DNA of 44,647 nt from JBHJHK01 sp050330975 (GCA_050330975.1 JBHJHK010000025.1:1-44647), one strand, 5' to 3'; numbered from the stretch's first letter, positions 33,333 through 43,830 are shown. Numbers and translations: made by a program. The notes: generated from the sequence alone by a model not told the origin.

Positions 33333-33836
33333 CGCATCTCATTTGGCTTTCCGTACCCCAGTGGCCACGCACCATGTCGGCGAAGGCGACTGCCTCGGTC
33401 GCCCCTGTCAGCAAATAAGGCTTTCTTCAGAACAGAGGGGTTGACGGGGGTCGAGGCCATGGAACATCGCTCCCAGAGGGGCTAGGGGCTCTCGAGCCTG
33501 CCCGATACGCCCGGCACGGACAATGCGTTCAGCAAGTCCTTCACTTATCAACCAAAATTTAGATGCGTTAGCCCCGCCATACCCCCAAGCCCTCCCAAAC
33601 CGTCGTTCCCCGCGAGGGGCCAAGGGTTCACACACTGTGCAACCCCAAATGGTCCATACCGTTGGCTGAGATTTAACCGGTCTCTGGCGATAATGGCCTA
33701 TATCAAGGGCGAGAAAGAACGAAAGCGATTGGCGCCACGTTCAGCCTTTGTAGCAACTCCGGTCAAAAGTGTGCAGCCTGAGATACACCGATTTAGACGT
33801 TAAATCTCATTCAATCTCTGTGGGGAGAATCTACCA
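33333..33836. other. 504-bp stretch with no convincing gene
   Basis: It contains the probable MFS tail scrap (to about 33418), a 75-codon minus-strand frame (33408-33635) that I do not recognise, and the leader of the crystallin gene. The leader has a strong ribosome binding site (GGGGAG) and an 11-bp inverted repeat pair listed separately. No RNA gene or mobile element was seen. Confidence 0.5.
33667..33809. repeat. Long-distance 11-bp inverted repeat upstream of the crystallin gene
   Basis: TGAGATTTAAC (33667-33677) and its exact reverse complement GTTAAATCTCA (33799-33809) flank 121 bp of lower-GC DNA. The right copy ends 27 bp before the crystallin start codon. They might be termini of a small defective element or paired regulator sites; neither is proven. 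Confidence 0.45.
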
Positions 33837-34751
33837 ATGAAAAGCAAAGCCATCGTCCAATCCATGGCCCTTGGCCTGGCCCTTTTATCGAGCGGGACAA
33901 TCGTCCAGGCCAAGGCAGTCGTCAGTATTCATCAACACTGCGATTTTCGCGGTTACCACATCGAACTACCCCCGGGTCACTACGACCTACCCCACCTCAG
34001 ACAGCGTGGTATGGTCAACGACGATATATCGGCCCTAAAAGTACCACAGGGTTATCGGGTTTGGATCTATCAACACGCGGGCTTTAGGGGCAAATTCCGT
34101 CAGCTGCGGAGCAGCGACAGTTGCCTGTTGCTCTCCGGCTTCAACGATCAAATCTCGTCCATCAAAGTAGAGCGCATCCCCAGGGGTGTCCATGGCGTCA
34201 ATGGTTACAATGTCACCAAGGTCTATTATCCGGGTGGTGTTTTTGAAATGGGTAGGGGCAACCGTTGGCTAGAGCGCAATCGCGACGGCCGCCATCACTT
34301 TGTCGAGCAGAACCGCGACGAATGGTCTGTCTACCTCATGGATCGCTCCAGGGGGGTGCAGATCCAGCTAGACCTCCATCGCAAAGAGATCTTCTACCGC
34401 CATCGCCAAGAGCCCCGGCGAGTACTCTATCGGATTAGCCGAGCTGAGGCGAAGAAGCGCCTTGGGGACTATCGCGGTGATGGACGTCGCGTCGACGGCT
34501 ACAACGTCGGTGAAGTTCATTATCGCGGTGGTGTATTTAAGAACACAGGAGGTCATCATTGGAAATGGCGCAACAGGAAAGGCCATTTATCCCTCATCGA
34601 GCAAAACCGCGACGAATGGTCTGTCTATTTGCTCAACCCAAGCAAAAAAATTCGAATTCAGCTGGATTTGCACCGCAAAGAGGTCTTTTACTCGCGGGAT
34701 CATTCGCCGCGCCAGGCATCGCGCCCCATCAAAAAGGTCAAAGCGATGTAG
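33837..34751 (+). CDS. Secreted beta/gamma-crystallin domain protein with two tandem C-terminal repeats
   Basis: A 304-residue exported protein. Signal peptide 1-26 (MALGLALLSSGTIVQA). Residues 28-114 form a two-motif beta/gamma-crystallin domain: VSIHQHCDFRGYHIELPPG and VWIYQHAGFRGKFRQLR, with Ca2+-clamp sequences NDDIS (61-65) and NDQISS (103-108) of the N/D-N/D-x-x-S/T-S type. Then come two gapless ~68-residue repeats (about 121-188 and 219-286), each opening V-(N/D)-GYNV, with GGVF, QNRDEWSVYL and IQLDLHRKE conserved. The repeats are not a family I can name. The C terminus is very basic. Preceded by a good ribosome binding site; no operon partners. Lower GC than the core genes. Likely a Ca-binding envelope or extracellular stress protein; inferred only. 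Confidence 0.8.
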   Translation: MKSKAIVQSMALGLALLSSGTIVQAKAVVSIHQHCDFRGYHIELPPGHYDLPHLRQRGMVNDDISALKVPQGYRVWIYQHAGFRGKFRQLRSSDSCLLLSGFNDQISSIKVERIPRGVHGVNGYNVTKVYYPGGVFEMGRGNRWLERNRDGRHHFVEQNRDEWSVYLMDRSRGVQIQLDLHRKEIFYRHRQEPRRVLYRISRAEAKKRLGDYRGDGRRVDGYNVGEVHYRGGVFKNTGGHHWKWRNRKGHLSLIEQNRDEWSVYLLNPSKKIRIQLDLHRKEVFYSRDHSPRQASRPIKKVKAM

Positions 34752-34976
34752 CTCTAACTGCGCTCCAGTGACCCAGGGGGTATCCAGGGAGGAACCCCGA
34801 GATTGGCTCTTGACAAAAACCTGGTTGGCTTGTGGATCTAGGTTTACAGACCCACCCCAGGGGCGAGGGCCGCCAGAAACGACGATCAACGCAACATATT
34901 GAAGAGTTTCACGCAAGACCTGCAACAACCGACACCCGTCACCTATCCCAATCGTCCCCAGCGTCGAAGTGCAGCG

Positions 34977-35906
34977 CTACTGCTTGGGTGGGGCGGTGTC
35001 TGCCAAACGCAATCTCGTCGCCATGGCGGCATCTCGCACAATGCCGGAAAGCATCTTCAAATGGGCCTCGAGGGGGCTCGTCTTCCGCCAAATCAGGCCA
35101 ATAGAGCGCGAAGGCTGGGGATCCTCAAACTCCACCAGATCGACTTCCGCGATTTTCGACTCAATCCGCGCGGCCATCTCCGGGATGAGAGTCACCCCGA
35201 TTCCAGAGGCAACCAGCTGGACTAGGGTGGTGAGGGAACTCCCCTCCACAATGTTTTTGTAGTTCTCCTTGCCGAACTCACAGCACGCCAGGGCTTGCTC
35301 TCGAAAGCAGTGCCCTTCCTCCAGCAGCAAAATCTTTAAGCTCTGAAGTGCCGCCAAGTCGGGCACCGGCATACCGGCTTGGGAGCGGGGTCTCACCAGG
35401 ATGAAGTTCTCCGAGAAGAGGGGCCACTGGGTTAGGGCCGCTTCCGAGATGGGCAAAGCGGCAATGGCGGCATCGAGGGCACCAGCGTGCAATTCCTCCA
35501 TCAGTTGCGGCGTGACGGCTTCCCGGGGGATCAATTCCAAGCTCGGCAACCGGCGCGTCACCCGCACCATCACCTCTGGCAGTAGATAGGGCGCCACCGT
35601 GGGGATAACACCGAGGCGAAACGGCCCCGACAGCTCGTCCTTCGCGGCGCGCACCGATTCGCCGATTTCCGCCACGATCCGCAACACCTCGCCGGCCCGT
35701 TGGGCGATCTTTTCGCCGAGATCCGTCAGTTGCACGTGACGCGTGGTCCGCTCGACCAACGGCGCGCCGACTAAGTCTTCAAGTTGTTTGATTTGCAGAG
35801 AAAAAGCCGGCTGCGAGATGGCGCAGGCATCGGCGGCCTTGGAGAAATGGCGCGTCTGGGCCAAAGCGAAAAAGTACCGCAGATGTTTTAGTGTAAGACT
35901 GTTCAT
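34977..35906 (-). CDS. oxyR: Hydrogen peroxide-sensing regulator OxyR
   Basis: A 309-residue LysR-type regulator. The N-terminal helix-turn-helix reads LKHLRYFFALAQTRHFSKAA, then CAISQPAFSLQIKQLEDLVG. The redox centre is conserved: LLLEEGHCFREQALACCE with C200 and C208, matching E. coli C199 and C208, and an extra C209. IVEGSSLTTLVQLVASGIGV follows as in OxyR. ATG 35906 starts the conserved domain. It is divergent from katG with a 219-bp spacer. Peroxide would oxidise C200-C208 and switch on katG; OxyR usually represses its own gene. Confidence 0.94.
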   Translation of the reverse strand: MNSLTLKHLRYFFALAQTRHFSKAADACAISQPAFSLQIKQLEDLVGAPLVERTTRHVQLTDLGEKIAQRAGEVLRIVAEIGESVRAAKDELSGPFRLGVIPTVAPYLLPEVMVRVTRRLPSLELIPREAVTPQLMEELHAGALDAAIAALPISEAALTQWPLFSENFILVRPRSQAGMPVPDLAALQSLKILLLEEGHCFREQALACCEFGKENYKNIVEGSSLTTLVQLVASGIGVTLIPEMAARIESKIAEVDLVEFEDPQPSRSIGLIWRKTSPLEAHLKMLSGIVRDAAMATRLRLADTAPPKQ

Positions 35907-36125
35907 AGAAGTACACCATCCCACGGGCACCCGTGGCTACGTTCCGGCGGACCAGTGCCCTGCTTCCCCAGGGGCACAGGGCCTCATTTATTTGCAAGTC
36001 CTATTAAACACCTTTGAAAATCAAAATTCAGCAAATGAGGCAAGTCCTGTACAAATAGTGATGGATCTCGAAGGCTGCAGGGCCCTCGAGCCTCGGACGA
36101 CACAGTTTGAAGCGAGGATGATGAT
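35907..36125. promoter_or_regulatory. oxyR-katG divergent control region
   Basis: The spacer is AT-rich on the katG side. It contains a direct repeat GCAAGTCCT (35994-36002 and 36040-36048, 46 bp apart), a hairpin CCACGGG/CCCGTGG near the oxyR start (35921-35936) and a second one, GTGCCC/GGGCAC. TTGAAA near 36013 could be a -35 box. I cannot point to a full OxyR operator by eye, but one is expected here. A GAGG ribosome binding site lies just before the katG ATG. Confidence 0.5.
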
Positions 36126-38303
<2,178 letters not shown>

Positions 38304-38322
38304 TGAAATCGAGGTGATGCCG

Positions 38323-38349
38323 ATCCGGGCGGGGGAACCCCGCCCGGAT
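38323..38349 (+). terminator. Perfect 12-bp hairpin after katG
   Basis: ATCCGGGCGGGG (38323-38334) pairs fully with CCCCGCCCGGAT (38338-38349) around a 3-nt GAA loop, 20 bp after the katG stop. No U-tract follows, so it may act as a Rho-assisted stop or protect the mRNA 3' end. Confidence 0.6.
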
Positions 38350-38465
38350 AGCGCAGTCAAGGGCACCGCAGCCATGGAAAGCCCAGTAGTCCCCACCGCG
38401 GTGTCCACACTTCGAGCCCAGTGTGCGAAAATTGGCAGCTAAAGGACGGCAAAGGGCACGACGCC

Positions 38466-39752
38466 ATGACCCTCGATCAATACTTGGACCCCCTCCTGGA
38501 GCACTACGGCACTGCCGGCGAGCCCGTGCGCTTTGCCGCCGATGAACTCCTCCGCCAGCTATTTCCCCACCAGGGGGCCCTGGCTGCCCTGGTCAACGAA
38601 GTCCTCGGCGTCGCCCACGACCATTGGCGCCACCACCGCTGCGCCAATCTCCAGCAGACCTTCGCCGCCGATCAGCTGAGCCAGGTGGCAACCGTCTTAA
38701 TGGTGGTCCAGGGCGAGTTGGGGGGGCTGTTTCATCCCCTGGCGGCCACGTTACAACAAGGGGACCTCACCGCCGTCGATGGCCACGTCCAGAACTTTAT
38801 CACCCACCACGGCGATTGCTGGCGGCGCGCCCGGGAACAGTTGACCCCCATCGCCGAAGCCATGGACGCCCTGCGGGACGACGTGGCCCGCACCGAGGAC
38901 CTGGGGCAGGCCATCCACCGAGCCCTTGAGGCGCCCCACACCCACAACACCCCCCATCAACGCCAGGCCCTGACCGCCCTGGCCCACCTGGAACGGACCC
39001 ATTTGCACCGGGACACGGTGACCCTCCAGATACTCCAGGCCCTCCAAGACCCCGACGAACGCTTGGCCGTGGGGCGCTGGTTACCCGACTACTGGGCCTT
39101 GCCCGCCGAGGAGCGCACCGCCCGACTGGCGACGGCGACCCACCTGGGGGAATTGGGCTTGATCTATCCCCTCCCCGAAGGAGCCGAGGTGGCCCATATC
39201 CCCTGGGAGACGGGAAGTCCGGTGGCCGTCTCCCAACTGTGTCGGTTGGACTACTTTACCCTGGGACGCAGCGGCGACCTGTGTTTGGCTTCCCACCGGC
39301 CCCACACCGATGGCCACAACCTCAGCCGCCGCCACCTGACCTTCCGCTGGCTGGCGGGCAACCTGGAAGTGCAAGACACCTCCAGCAACGGAGCGTTGTA
39401 CAACGGTCACCGCCTCCCCCGGGACGGTACCTGGCAACCTCTGGCAACGGACGACGAACTGACGGTGCTGACCCAGCACATCGACTTGGGTCTCCAGGTG
39501 GCGGCCCTCACGGTGGGTGGTGCCCACTTGGTGCGGCGGCGCGACCGCGAGGATCAAGAGGACTACTGGCTGCTCCAAGGGGGCCTCGCCCTGGCACCCG
39601 ACTGGCTGCTGGAGTCGGCGGCCCAAGGGTTTGTCCTGGCCTCCCACCACCACCGCCAGGGATTAAGGGATGGCGATGCCGTCCAGCTGGGCTCTAGACA
39701 AGGCACCTTTAGGGCGGAGCGGTACCGTCCCGCCCTCCCTCGGGCCAGTTGA
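38466..39752 (+). CDS. FHA-domain protein with long helical N-terminal region
   Basis: A 428-residue cytoplasmic protein without signal peptide or membrane helix. Residues 1-230 are alpha-helical and rich in His, Gln, Ala and Leu; I do not recognise them. Residues about 258-345 are an FHA phosphothreonine-binding domain: FTLGRSGDL (266-270 core), NLSRRHLTFRW (S287, R288, H290) and VQDTSSNGALYNGHRL (304-309), the residues that contact phosphothreonine. The last ~80 residues contain a second beta-rich part ending in RDGDAVQLGSRQGTFRAERY-like sequence. ATG 38466 was chosen over an upstream ATG at 38421 because the family-like helix starts here; neither has a strong ribosome binding site. The next gene, 177 bp on, is a kinase-like protein, so phosphopeptide signalling between them is a fair inference. 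Confidence 0.82.
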   Translation: MTLDQYLDPLLEHYGTAGEPVRFAADELLRQLFPHQGALAALVNEVLGVAHDHWRHHRCANLQQTFAADQLSQVATVLMVVQGELGGLFHPLAATLQQGDLTAVDGHVQNFITHHGDCWRRAREQLTPIAEAMDALRDDVARTEDLGQAIHRALEAPHTHNTPHQRQALTALAHLERTHLHRDTVTLQILQALQDPDERLAVGRWLPDYWALPAEERTARLATATHLGELGLIYPLPEGAEVAHIPWETGSPVAVSQLCRLDYFTLGRSGDLCLASHRPHTDGHNLSRRHLTFRWLAGNLEVQDTSSNGALYNGHRLPRDGTWQPLATDDELTVLTQHIDLGLQVAALTVGGAHLVRRRDREDQEDYWLLQGGLALAPDWLLESAAQGFVLASHHHRQGLRDGDAVQLGSRQGTFRAERYRPALPRAS

Positions 39753-39818
39753 CCCAAACGATCCCCCCCAACGCTCCCCCACGCCCCTCAGGGGGCGGAG
39801 CGTCGGGCGGGTGTGGCG

Positions 39819-39838
39819 ACCCCCAGCAGCCCCTGGGG
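39819..39838 (+). terminator. Hairpin(s) between the FHA and kinase-like genes
   Basis: CCCCCAG (39819-39825) pairs with CTGGGGG (39832-39838) across 6 nt. A further branched stem, CGCTCC (39771-39776) with GGAGCG (39796-39801), lies just upstream. No clear U-tract. They may partly separate transcription of the two genes. Confidence 0.4.
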
Positions 39839-39929
39839 GATCTTGCAATGGCATTGGGTCGCCGGCAGTGGAACTCATTTTTGGCACACTCGTGCCGATG
39901 ACCGCGCCGAATGGGCCAGGAGACCAACG

Positions 39930-41879
39930 ATGAATTCAGACCAGGGCCTGGACGAACTCCAGGCCGCCCTAGAACAGGGCCAGCTGAGCCCGGCGGAATT
40001 CGCCGCCAAAAAGGCCGCGCTCCTCGGCGCCGCGGCCAAGGGGGCGGTCTTTGGCGCCCTGGACCCCGCGACCCCCTGGCTCCAGCCCGGCGCGGAGATC
40101 GGCCCCAAGGACTACCGGTTTCGCATCGTCCATTTTCTGGGCAGTGATGGCTTGAGCCAACGCTTCTTGGCCCGGGATTTGGTGGGTGAAATCCTCATCG
40201 AGCGGGATTGCTACAAAATCCTCCTGGTGGCCCATCCCCACCTCGCCGAGGTGGATCCCGAGTTCGGCCGCGATTTCCAGGCCGCAGCGGCCAAGGTGCG
40301 CGCCTTGCGCCACCCCCACCTAGCCCGCATCTTCAGGGGCTACACCGATGCCCCGCCGTGGTATTTTTTCACCGCCGAACCCAGGGGGGGAGAGACCCTG
40401 GCCCGGCGCTGGCAAGGCCGCCAGCGGCTCCCTTTCCTGTGGTCCAGTGCCCGGACTTTCCTCCGTCCCCTGGCCGAGGCCCTGGACTATGCCCACGGCG
40501 AGGGAGTAGTCCACGGCGACGTGCGCCAAGAGCACGTCCTGTTCCCCACCGGCGGCGGCGTGCAACTGACCCACACGGGGTTTATACCTCCCCTGGATCA
40601 GGGGGCGCGCCACAGCGCCAACCTGGGCCAGCTGCCGCCGCCTGAGGCCCAGCTCTACTGGGCCCCGGAACGCCAAGTCCCCCCACCTAAAGGCATTCCC
40701 CCCGACCCCCGCCAAGATGTCCACGCCTTGGCCTGCCTCATCTGGGAGCTCCTGGTGGGCTCACCCCCCTTTGGGCCCGCCGAGGCCCCAGGGCGCCAAC
40801 CCAACGCCTTGCCCTCCAAGCCCAATACCCTCACCGAACCCGCCTACCAGCTCCTGTGCGATGGCTTTGCCTTTGCCGCCGACCAGCGCCCCCAGCGAGC
40901 CCTGGTGTTGTTCACCGAGCTCGACGACGCCCTGAGGAGACGCTCCCAGCCAAACACCAGGGTGGCCGCTGCCCCCTCACCCTCCATGATCCACGGCTGG
41001 ACGGCCGAGGCGGTGCAGCGGCTGCAGCAAGACACCGCCAGCGTCGTCCAGCGACCCCTGGTGTTTCGCGATACCACCGGGGTGGGCCACGAGGGGCCGG
41101 CCATGGTGGTGATCCCCCCCGGGGCGTTCCTCATGGGCTCCCCGGCTTCCGAAGCCGGCCATCAGCCCAACGAAACCCAACACCGGGTGCAGCTCAGCCA
41201 GCCCTTTGCCCTGGGGCGCTTTGCCGTCACCGTGGAAGAGTTTCGCCACTTCGTCCAAGCGGCGGACTATCGCACCGAAGCCGAGCGGGGCGATGGCGCC
41301 CTGGGCTGGACGGGGCACGAGTTCCAGCGCCGCGAGACCTTCAACTGGCGCCAACCGGGTTTCCTCCAGGCCGACGACCATCCGGTGACTTGCATCAGCT
41401 GGCACGACGCCGAGGCCTACATCCACTGGCTCGCCCAACAGACCGGCCAACCCTACCGCTTGCCCACGGAGGCCGAGTGGGAGTACGCCTGCCGGGCTGG
41501 GACCACCACCCCGTTCCACTGGGGCAACGCCATCACCACCGCCCAGGCCAACTACAACGGCACCCACCCCTACGCCAAGGGCAAAACTGGCCTCTACCGC
41601 CAGCAGACCCTCCCCGTGGACGAATTCACCCCCAACCCCTTTGGGTTGTATCAAATGCACGGCAACGTCTGGGAGTGGTGCGCCGACGGCTATGTGGACG
41701 ACCCGGCCGCCAAGGGCGCGCGGATCGATCCCCTCGAGCAGGCCCACGGCCTCGGCCGGGTACGCCGGGGGGGGAGTTGGTACAACGCCCCCGACAACCT
41801 GCGTTCGGCCTACCGCTTCCAAGCCGACGCCGACCGACGACGGGCCTTCATCGGGGTGCGCGTCGCCAGGAGCTTGTAG
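39930..41879 (+). CDS. SHOCT-like / degenerate Ser-Thr kinase / SUMF1 (FGE-like) fusion protein
   Basis: A 649-residue cytoplasmic fusion. Residues 7-34 (LDELQAALEQGQLSPAEFAA) resemble a SHOCT oligomerisation motif. Residues about 62-340 are kinase-like: candidate lysine K96 (ERDCYKILL), helix-C region, VVHGDVRQEHVLF with D197 in place of HRD..N, and WAPERQ as the APE motif; but the DFG position reads HTGF, the glycine loop is poor (FLGSDGLSQ) and the catalytic-loop Asn is His. That suggests a pseudokinase or a very weak kinase. Residues about 388-649 form a SUMF1/formylglycine-generating-like C-lectin fold: MVVIPPGAFLMGSP, YRLPTEAEWEYACRAG, YQMHGNVWEWCADGY and VRRGGSWYNAPDNLRSAYRF. The active-site cysteines of true FGE are absent there. 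ATG 39930 has AGGAG eight bases upstream. Confidence 0.85.
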   Translation: MNSDQGLDELQAALEQGQLSPAEFAAKKAALLGAAAKGAVFGALDPATPWLQPGAEIGPKDYRFRIVHFLGSDGLSQRFLARDLVGEILIERDCYKILLVAHPHLAEVDPEFGRDFQAAAAKVRALRHPHLARIFRGYTDAPPWYFFTAEPRGGETLARRWQGRQRLPFLWSSARTFLRPLAEALDYAHGEGVVHGDVRQEHVLFPTGGGVQLTHTGFIPPLDQGARHSANLGQLPPPEAQLYWAPERQVPPPKGIPPDPRQDVHALACLIWELLVGSPPFGPAEAPGRQPNALPSKPNTLTEPAYQLLCDGFAFAADQRPQRALVLFTELDDALRRRSQPNTRVAAAPSPSMIHGWTAEAVQRLQQDTASVVQRPLVFRDTTGVGHEGPAMVVIPPGAFLMGSPASEAGHQPNETQHRVQLSQPFALGRFAVTVEEFRHFVQAADYRTEAERGDGALGWTGHEFQRRETFNWRQPGFLQADDHPVTCISWHDAEAYIHWLAQQTGQPYRLPTEAEWEYACRAGTTTPFHWGNAITTAQANYNGTHPYAKGKTGLYRQQTLPVDEFTPNPFGLYQMHGNVWEWCADGYVDDPAAKGARIDPLEQAHGLGRVRRGGSWYNAPDNLRSAYRFQADADRRRAFIGVRVARSL

Positions 41880-41904
41880 CCGCCTGGGCCCTGGGCCCTG
41901 GGCC

Positions 41905-42282
41905 TCAGCCGCCCCGCAGACTTACGTGGGCGGCGACGATCCGCCAACCCTCGGCAAAGCGCACCCAGGTCTGGCTTTGGCGGCCGTTTTCACCGCTGGC
42001 CCGGCGGTACTCCAGGTTGGCCGTGGCCGTGTCCCGGCCGTAGGTGGTGATCACCGTGCGCAGGTGCTGGCGGGACACCACGTCGGCGACGCTTCGCGAC
42101 GCCCGAAAGGCGGCGATGGCGTCGTGGCCGTAGAGATTCTCGTTGACCCCGTACCGCAGGGTATGGTCACTGTGCCAGAACAGCTCGTTGAGGGTGGCGA
42201 CGTCGTTGGCCATCAAAGCGGTTTCGTAGCGCTCAAAGGCCGCCGTCACTTCGGCCACCACCTCGGGAAGGTTGATCTCCAC
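41905..42282 (-). CDS. hpxZ: SnoaL-like protein, HpxZ/AtzH-like (DUF3225)
   Basis: A 125-residue single-domain protein of the SnoaL/NTF2-like fold. EINLPEVVAEVTAAFERYET, ALMANDVATLNELFWHSDHT, LRYGVNENLYGHDAIAAFRA, SRSVADVVSRQHLRTVITTY and SQTWVRFAEGWRIVAAHVS match the DUF3225 group that includes HpxZ of oxalurate (purine) catabolism and AtzH. The start is GTG 42282. No other purine-degradation gene is nearby, so the pathway role is uncertain; it could serve as an accessory protein of an amidase elsewhere. Single gene transcribed opposite to its neighbours. Confidence 0.8.
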   Translation of the reverse strand: MEINLPEVVAEVTAAFERYETALMANDVATLNELFWHSDHTLRYGVNENLYGHDAIAAFRASRSVADVVSRQHLRTVITTYGRDTATANLEYRRASGENGRQSQTWVRFAEGWRIVAAHVSLRGG

Positions 42283-42351
42283 AGTCCATTATTCCTCGCA
42301 AGGGGCACCCCACGGCGCCCTCCCCCACGTTATAGGAGCTAAACCCTCGCT

Positions 42352-43830
42352 GTGAAACGTCTCCTCCGCACTTTGCTCAGCGTTTTTGTCGTCGCCGCCG
42401 CCGCCTTGGTGGGCGCCCTCTACTGGGGGGCTCAGGATAAATCCCTGGGGCAACGACCCACCCCCGGGCGGCCGGAGGTGGACTTGGACCCCTATCGTTC
42501 GGTCATCCCCCTGCCCATCACCGTGGGCCTTCAGACCCTGCAGGACCGCGTCGAAGCTCGCTTGCCCCAGATCCTCAAGACCTTTGACCGCCAGCGGGAG
42601 TTGTGCCCGTTGAACCGCTGCCAGACCTTTGCCCTCCGAGGCCAGGTGGCCAGGTCAACGGTGAACATGGTGGGCCGGGGGGAGTTCTTGGCCCTGGAAA
42701 TTCCCGTGGCCGCCGAGGTCACCGCCGGCCCCAAGGGGTCCGTGGGTCGGCTGTTGAGCCAGGGCTTGGATTTGCGAGTCGAGGCCCAAGCGCTGCTGAA
42801 TGTCGATATGCGGTTGGCCTTGACCCCCCAGTGGACGCCGGTGCCGACGGTGGAGGCCAGCTACCGCTGGCTCCAGCCGCCGCATCTCCAGGTCCTCGAC
42901 CGCAGCTTGGCCATCCGCGCGCCGGTGGACGACGCCATGGGGGAGATGATGACCGATTTGGAGCGCGACATCGCGGCGAGCCTCGGCCAGCGCCTGGCCT
43001 TCGACGCCCAGTTGGCCGCCTCCTGGGAGCAACTCCATCGCCCCATCCAGCTGGCCGCGGCACCCCCGGTGTGGCTGGTACCCGAACCCGAGGCCCTGGC
43101 CTTTGGCGGCTTTCGCTTCGACCCCCGAGCCGTCACCACCACCCTGGCCATCACCACCCGCTCGCGGGTGTTTCTCGACGACGAGCCGCCCCCGGCCGAG
43201 GTCACACCCCTGCCCCCCTGGCAACCCCTGGCGGCGACGGCCGAGCCGCGCCTTGTACTACAGATCCCCCTGGGGTTGACCTTTGCCGAGCTGGCGGCGG
43301 CCATCGAGGCGGAGCTGACCCGAGAACCCATAGAACTGGGGGTGGCCGGGCAGCTGAAGCTGGCCAATTTGACCCTCTATGCCAGCGACCAGGGGGAGTT
43401 GGTGGTGGGGGTGGACGCCGGTTACGACGGCCCTGGGGGGGTGGTGGATACCGAGGGGCAGCTGTACCTGGCGGGGTATCCCACCCTGGACACGGCCACG
43501 GAGACGGTGGTCCTGGAACGAGCCCGCTTTAGCCGCCAGGTGGACAACTGGCTAGTGGCTGGGGCATCGGCTCTATTGGCGGCGCCATTACGGGCCAGTA
43601 TCGAAGAGGCGACGCGCTTCGACTACGGCGCCGCCTTGGCGCCGACCATCGACGAGATCAACGTCCGACTGGCGGCCGGCATCCGCCGGGGCCCCCTGGC
43701 GCTCCAGGGGCGGGTGGAGGGGGTTTCGCCCATCGCCGTCCACGTGGGGGCCGAGGAGCTGGTATTGGTGGTGGAAACCCAGGGCCAGGTGACCGCCGAG
43801 CTGATCCCGGAGGACCCGCCCCCGGGCTAG
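42352..43830 (+). CDS. DUF4403 family membrane-anchored protein
   Basis: A 492-residue protein with an N-terminal membrane or signal helix (LLSVFVVAAAALVGALYWGA) and a large exported part. SVIPLPITVGLQTLQDRVEA and later LVLQIPLGLTFAELAAAIEA repeat the same pattern of hydrophobic strand plus helix, as in DUF4403, whose structure is thought to resemble lipid-binding tubular (TULIP-like) folds. Function unknown. GTG 42352 was chosen; AGGAG lies 13 bp upstream, a little far. The stop overlaps the stop of the converging SUMF1-like gene (shared CTAG at 43827-43830). Confidence 0.82.
   Translation: MKRLLRTLLSVFVVAAAALVGALYWGAQDKSLGQRPTPGRPEVDLDPYRSVIPLPITVGLQTLQDRVEARLPQILKTFDRQRELCPLNRCQTFALRGQVARSTVNMVGRGEFLALEIPVAAEVTAGPKGSVGRLLSQGLDLRVEAQALLNVDMRLALTPQWTPVPTVEASYRWLQPPHLQVLDRSLAIRAPVDDAMGEMMTDLERDIAASLGQRLAFDAQLAASWEQLHRPIQLAAAPPVWLVPEPEALAFGGFRFDPRAVTTTLAITTRSRVFLDDEPPPAEVTPLPPWQPLAATAEPRLVLQIPLGLTFAELAAAIEAELTREPIELGVAGQLKLANLTLYASDQGELVVGVDAGYDGPGGVVDTEGQLYLAGYPTLDTATETVVLERARFSRQVDNWLVAGASALLAAPLRASIEEATRFDYGAALAPTIDEINVRLAAGIRRGPLALQGRVEGVSPIAVHVGAEELVLVVETQGQVTAELIPEDPPPG

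Noticed and set aside
33408..33635. 75-codon minus-strand frame in the debris region
   Set aside because: No ribosome binding site, no recognisable domain and unremarkable length for GC-rich DNA.
41760..41879. Possible diversity-generating retroelement: the SUMF1/C-lectin C terminus resembles variable regions of DGR target proteins
   Set aside because: No reverse transcriptase, no Avd gene and no template repeat near the second SUMF1 gene or elsewhere in the window, and the region is not unusually rich in AAY codons. It would need the sequence beyond 44647.
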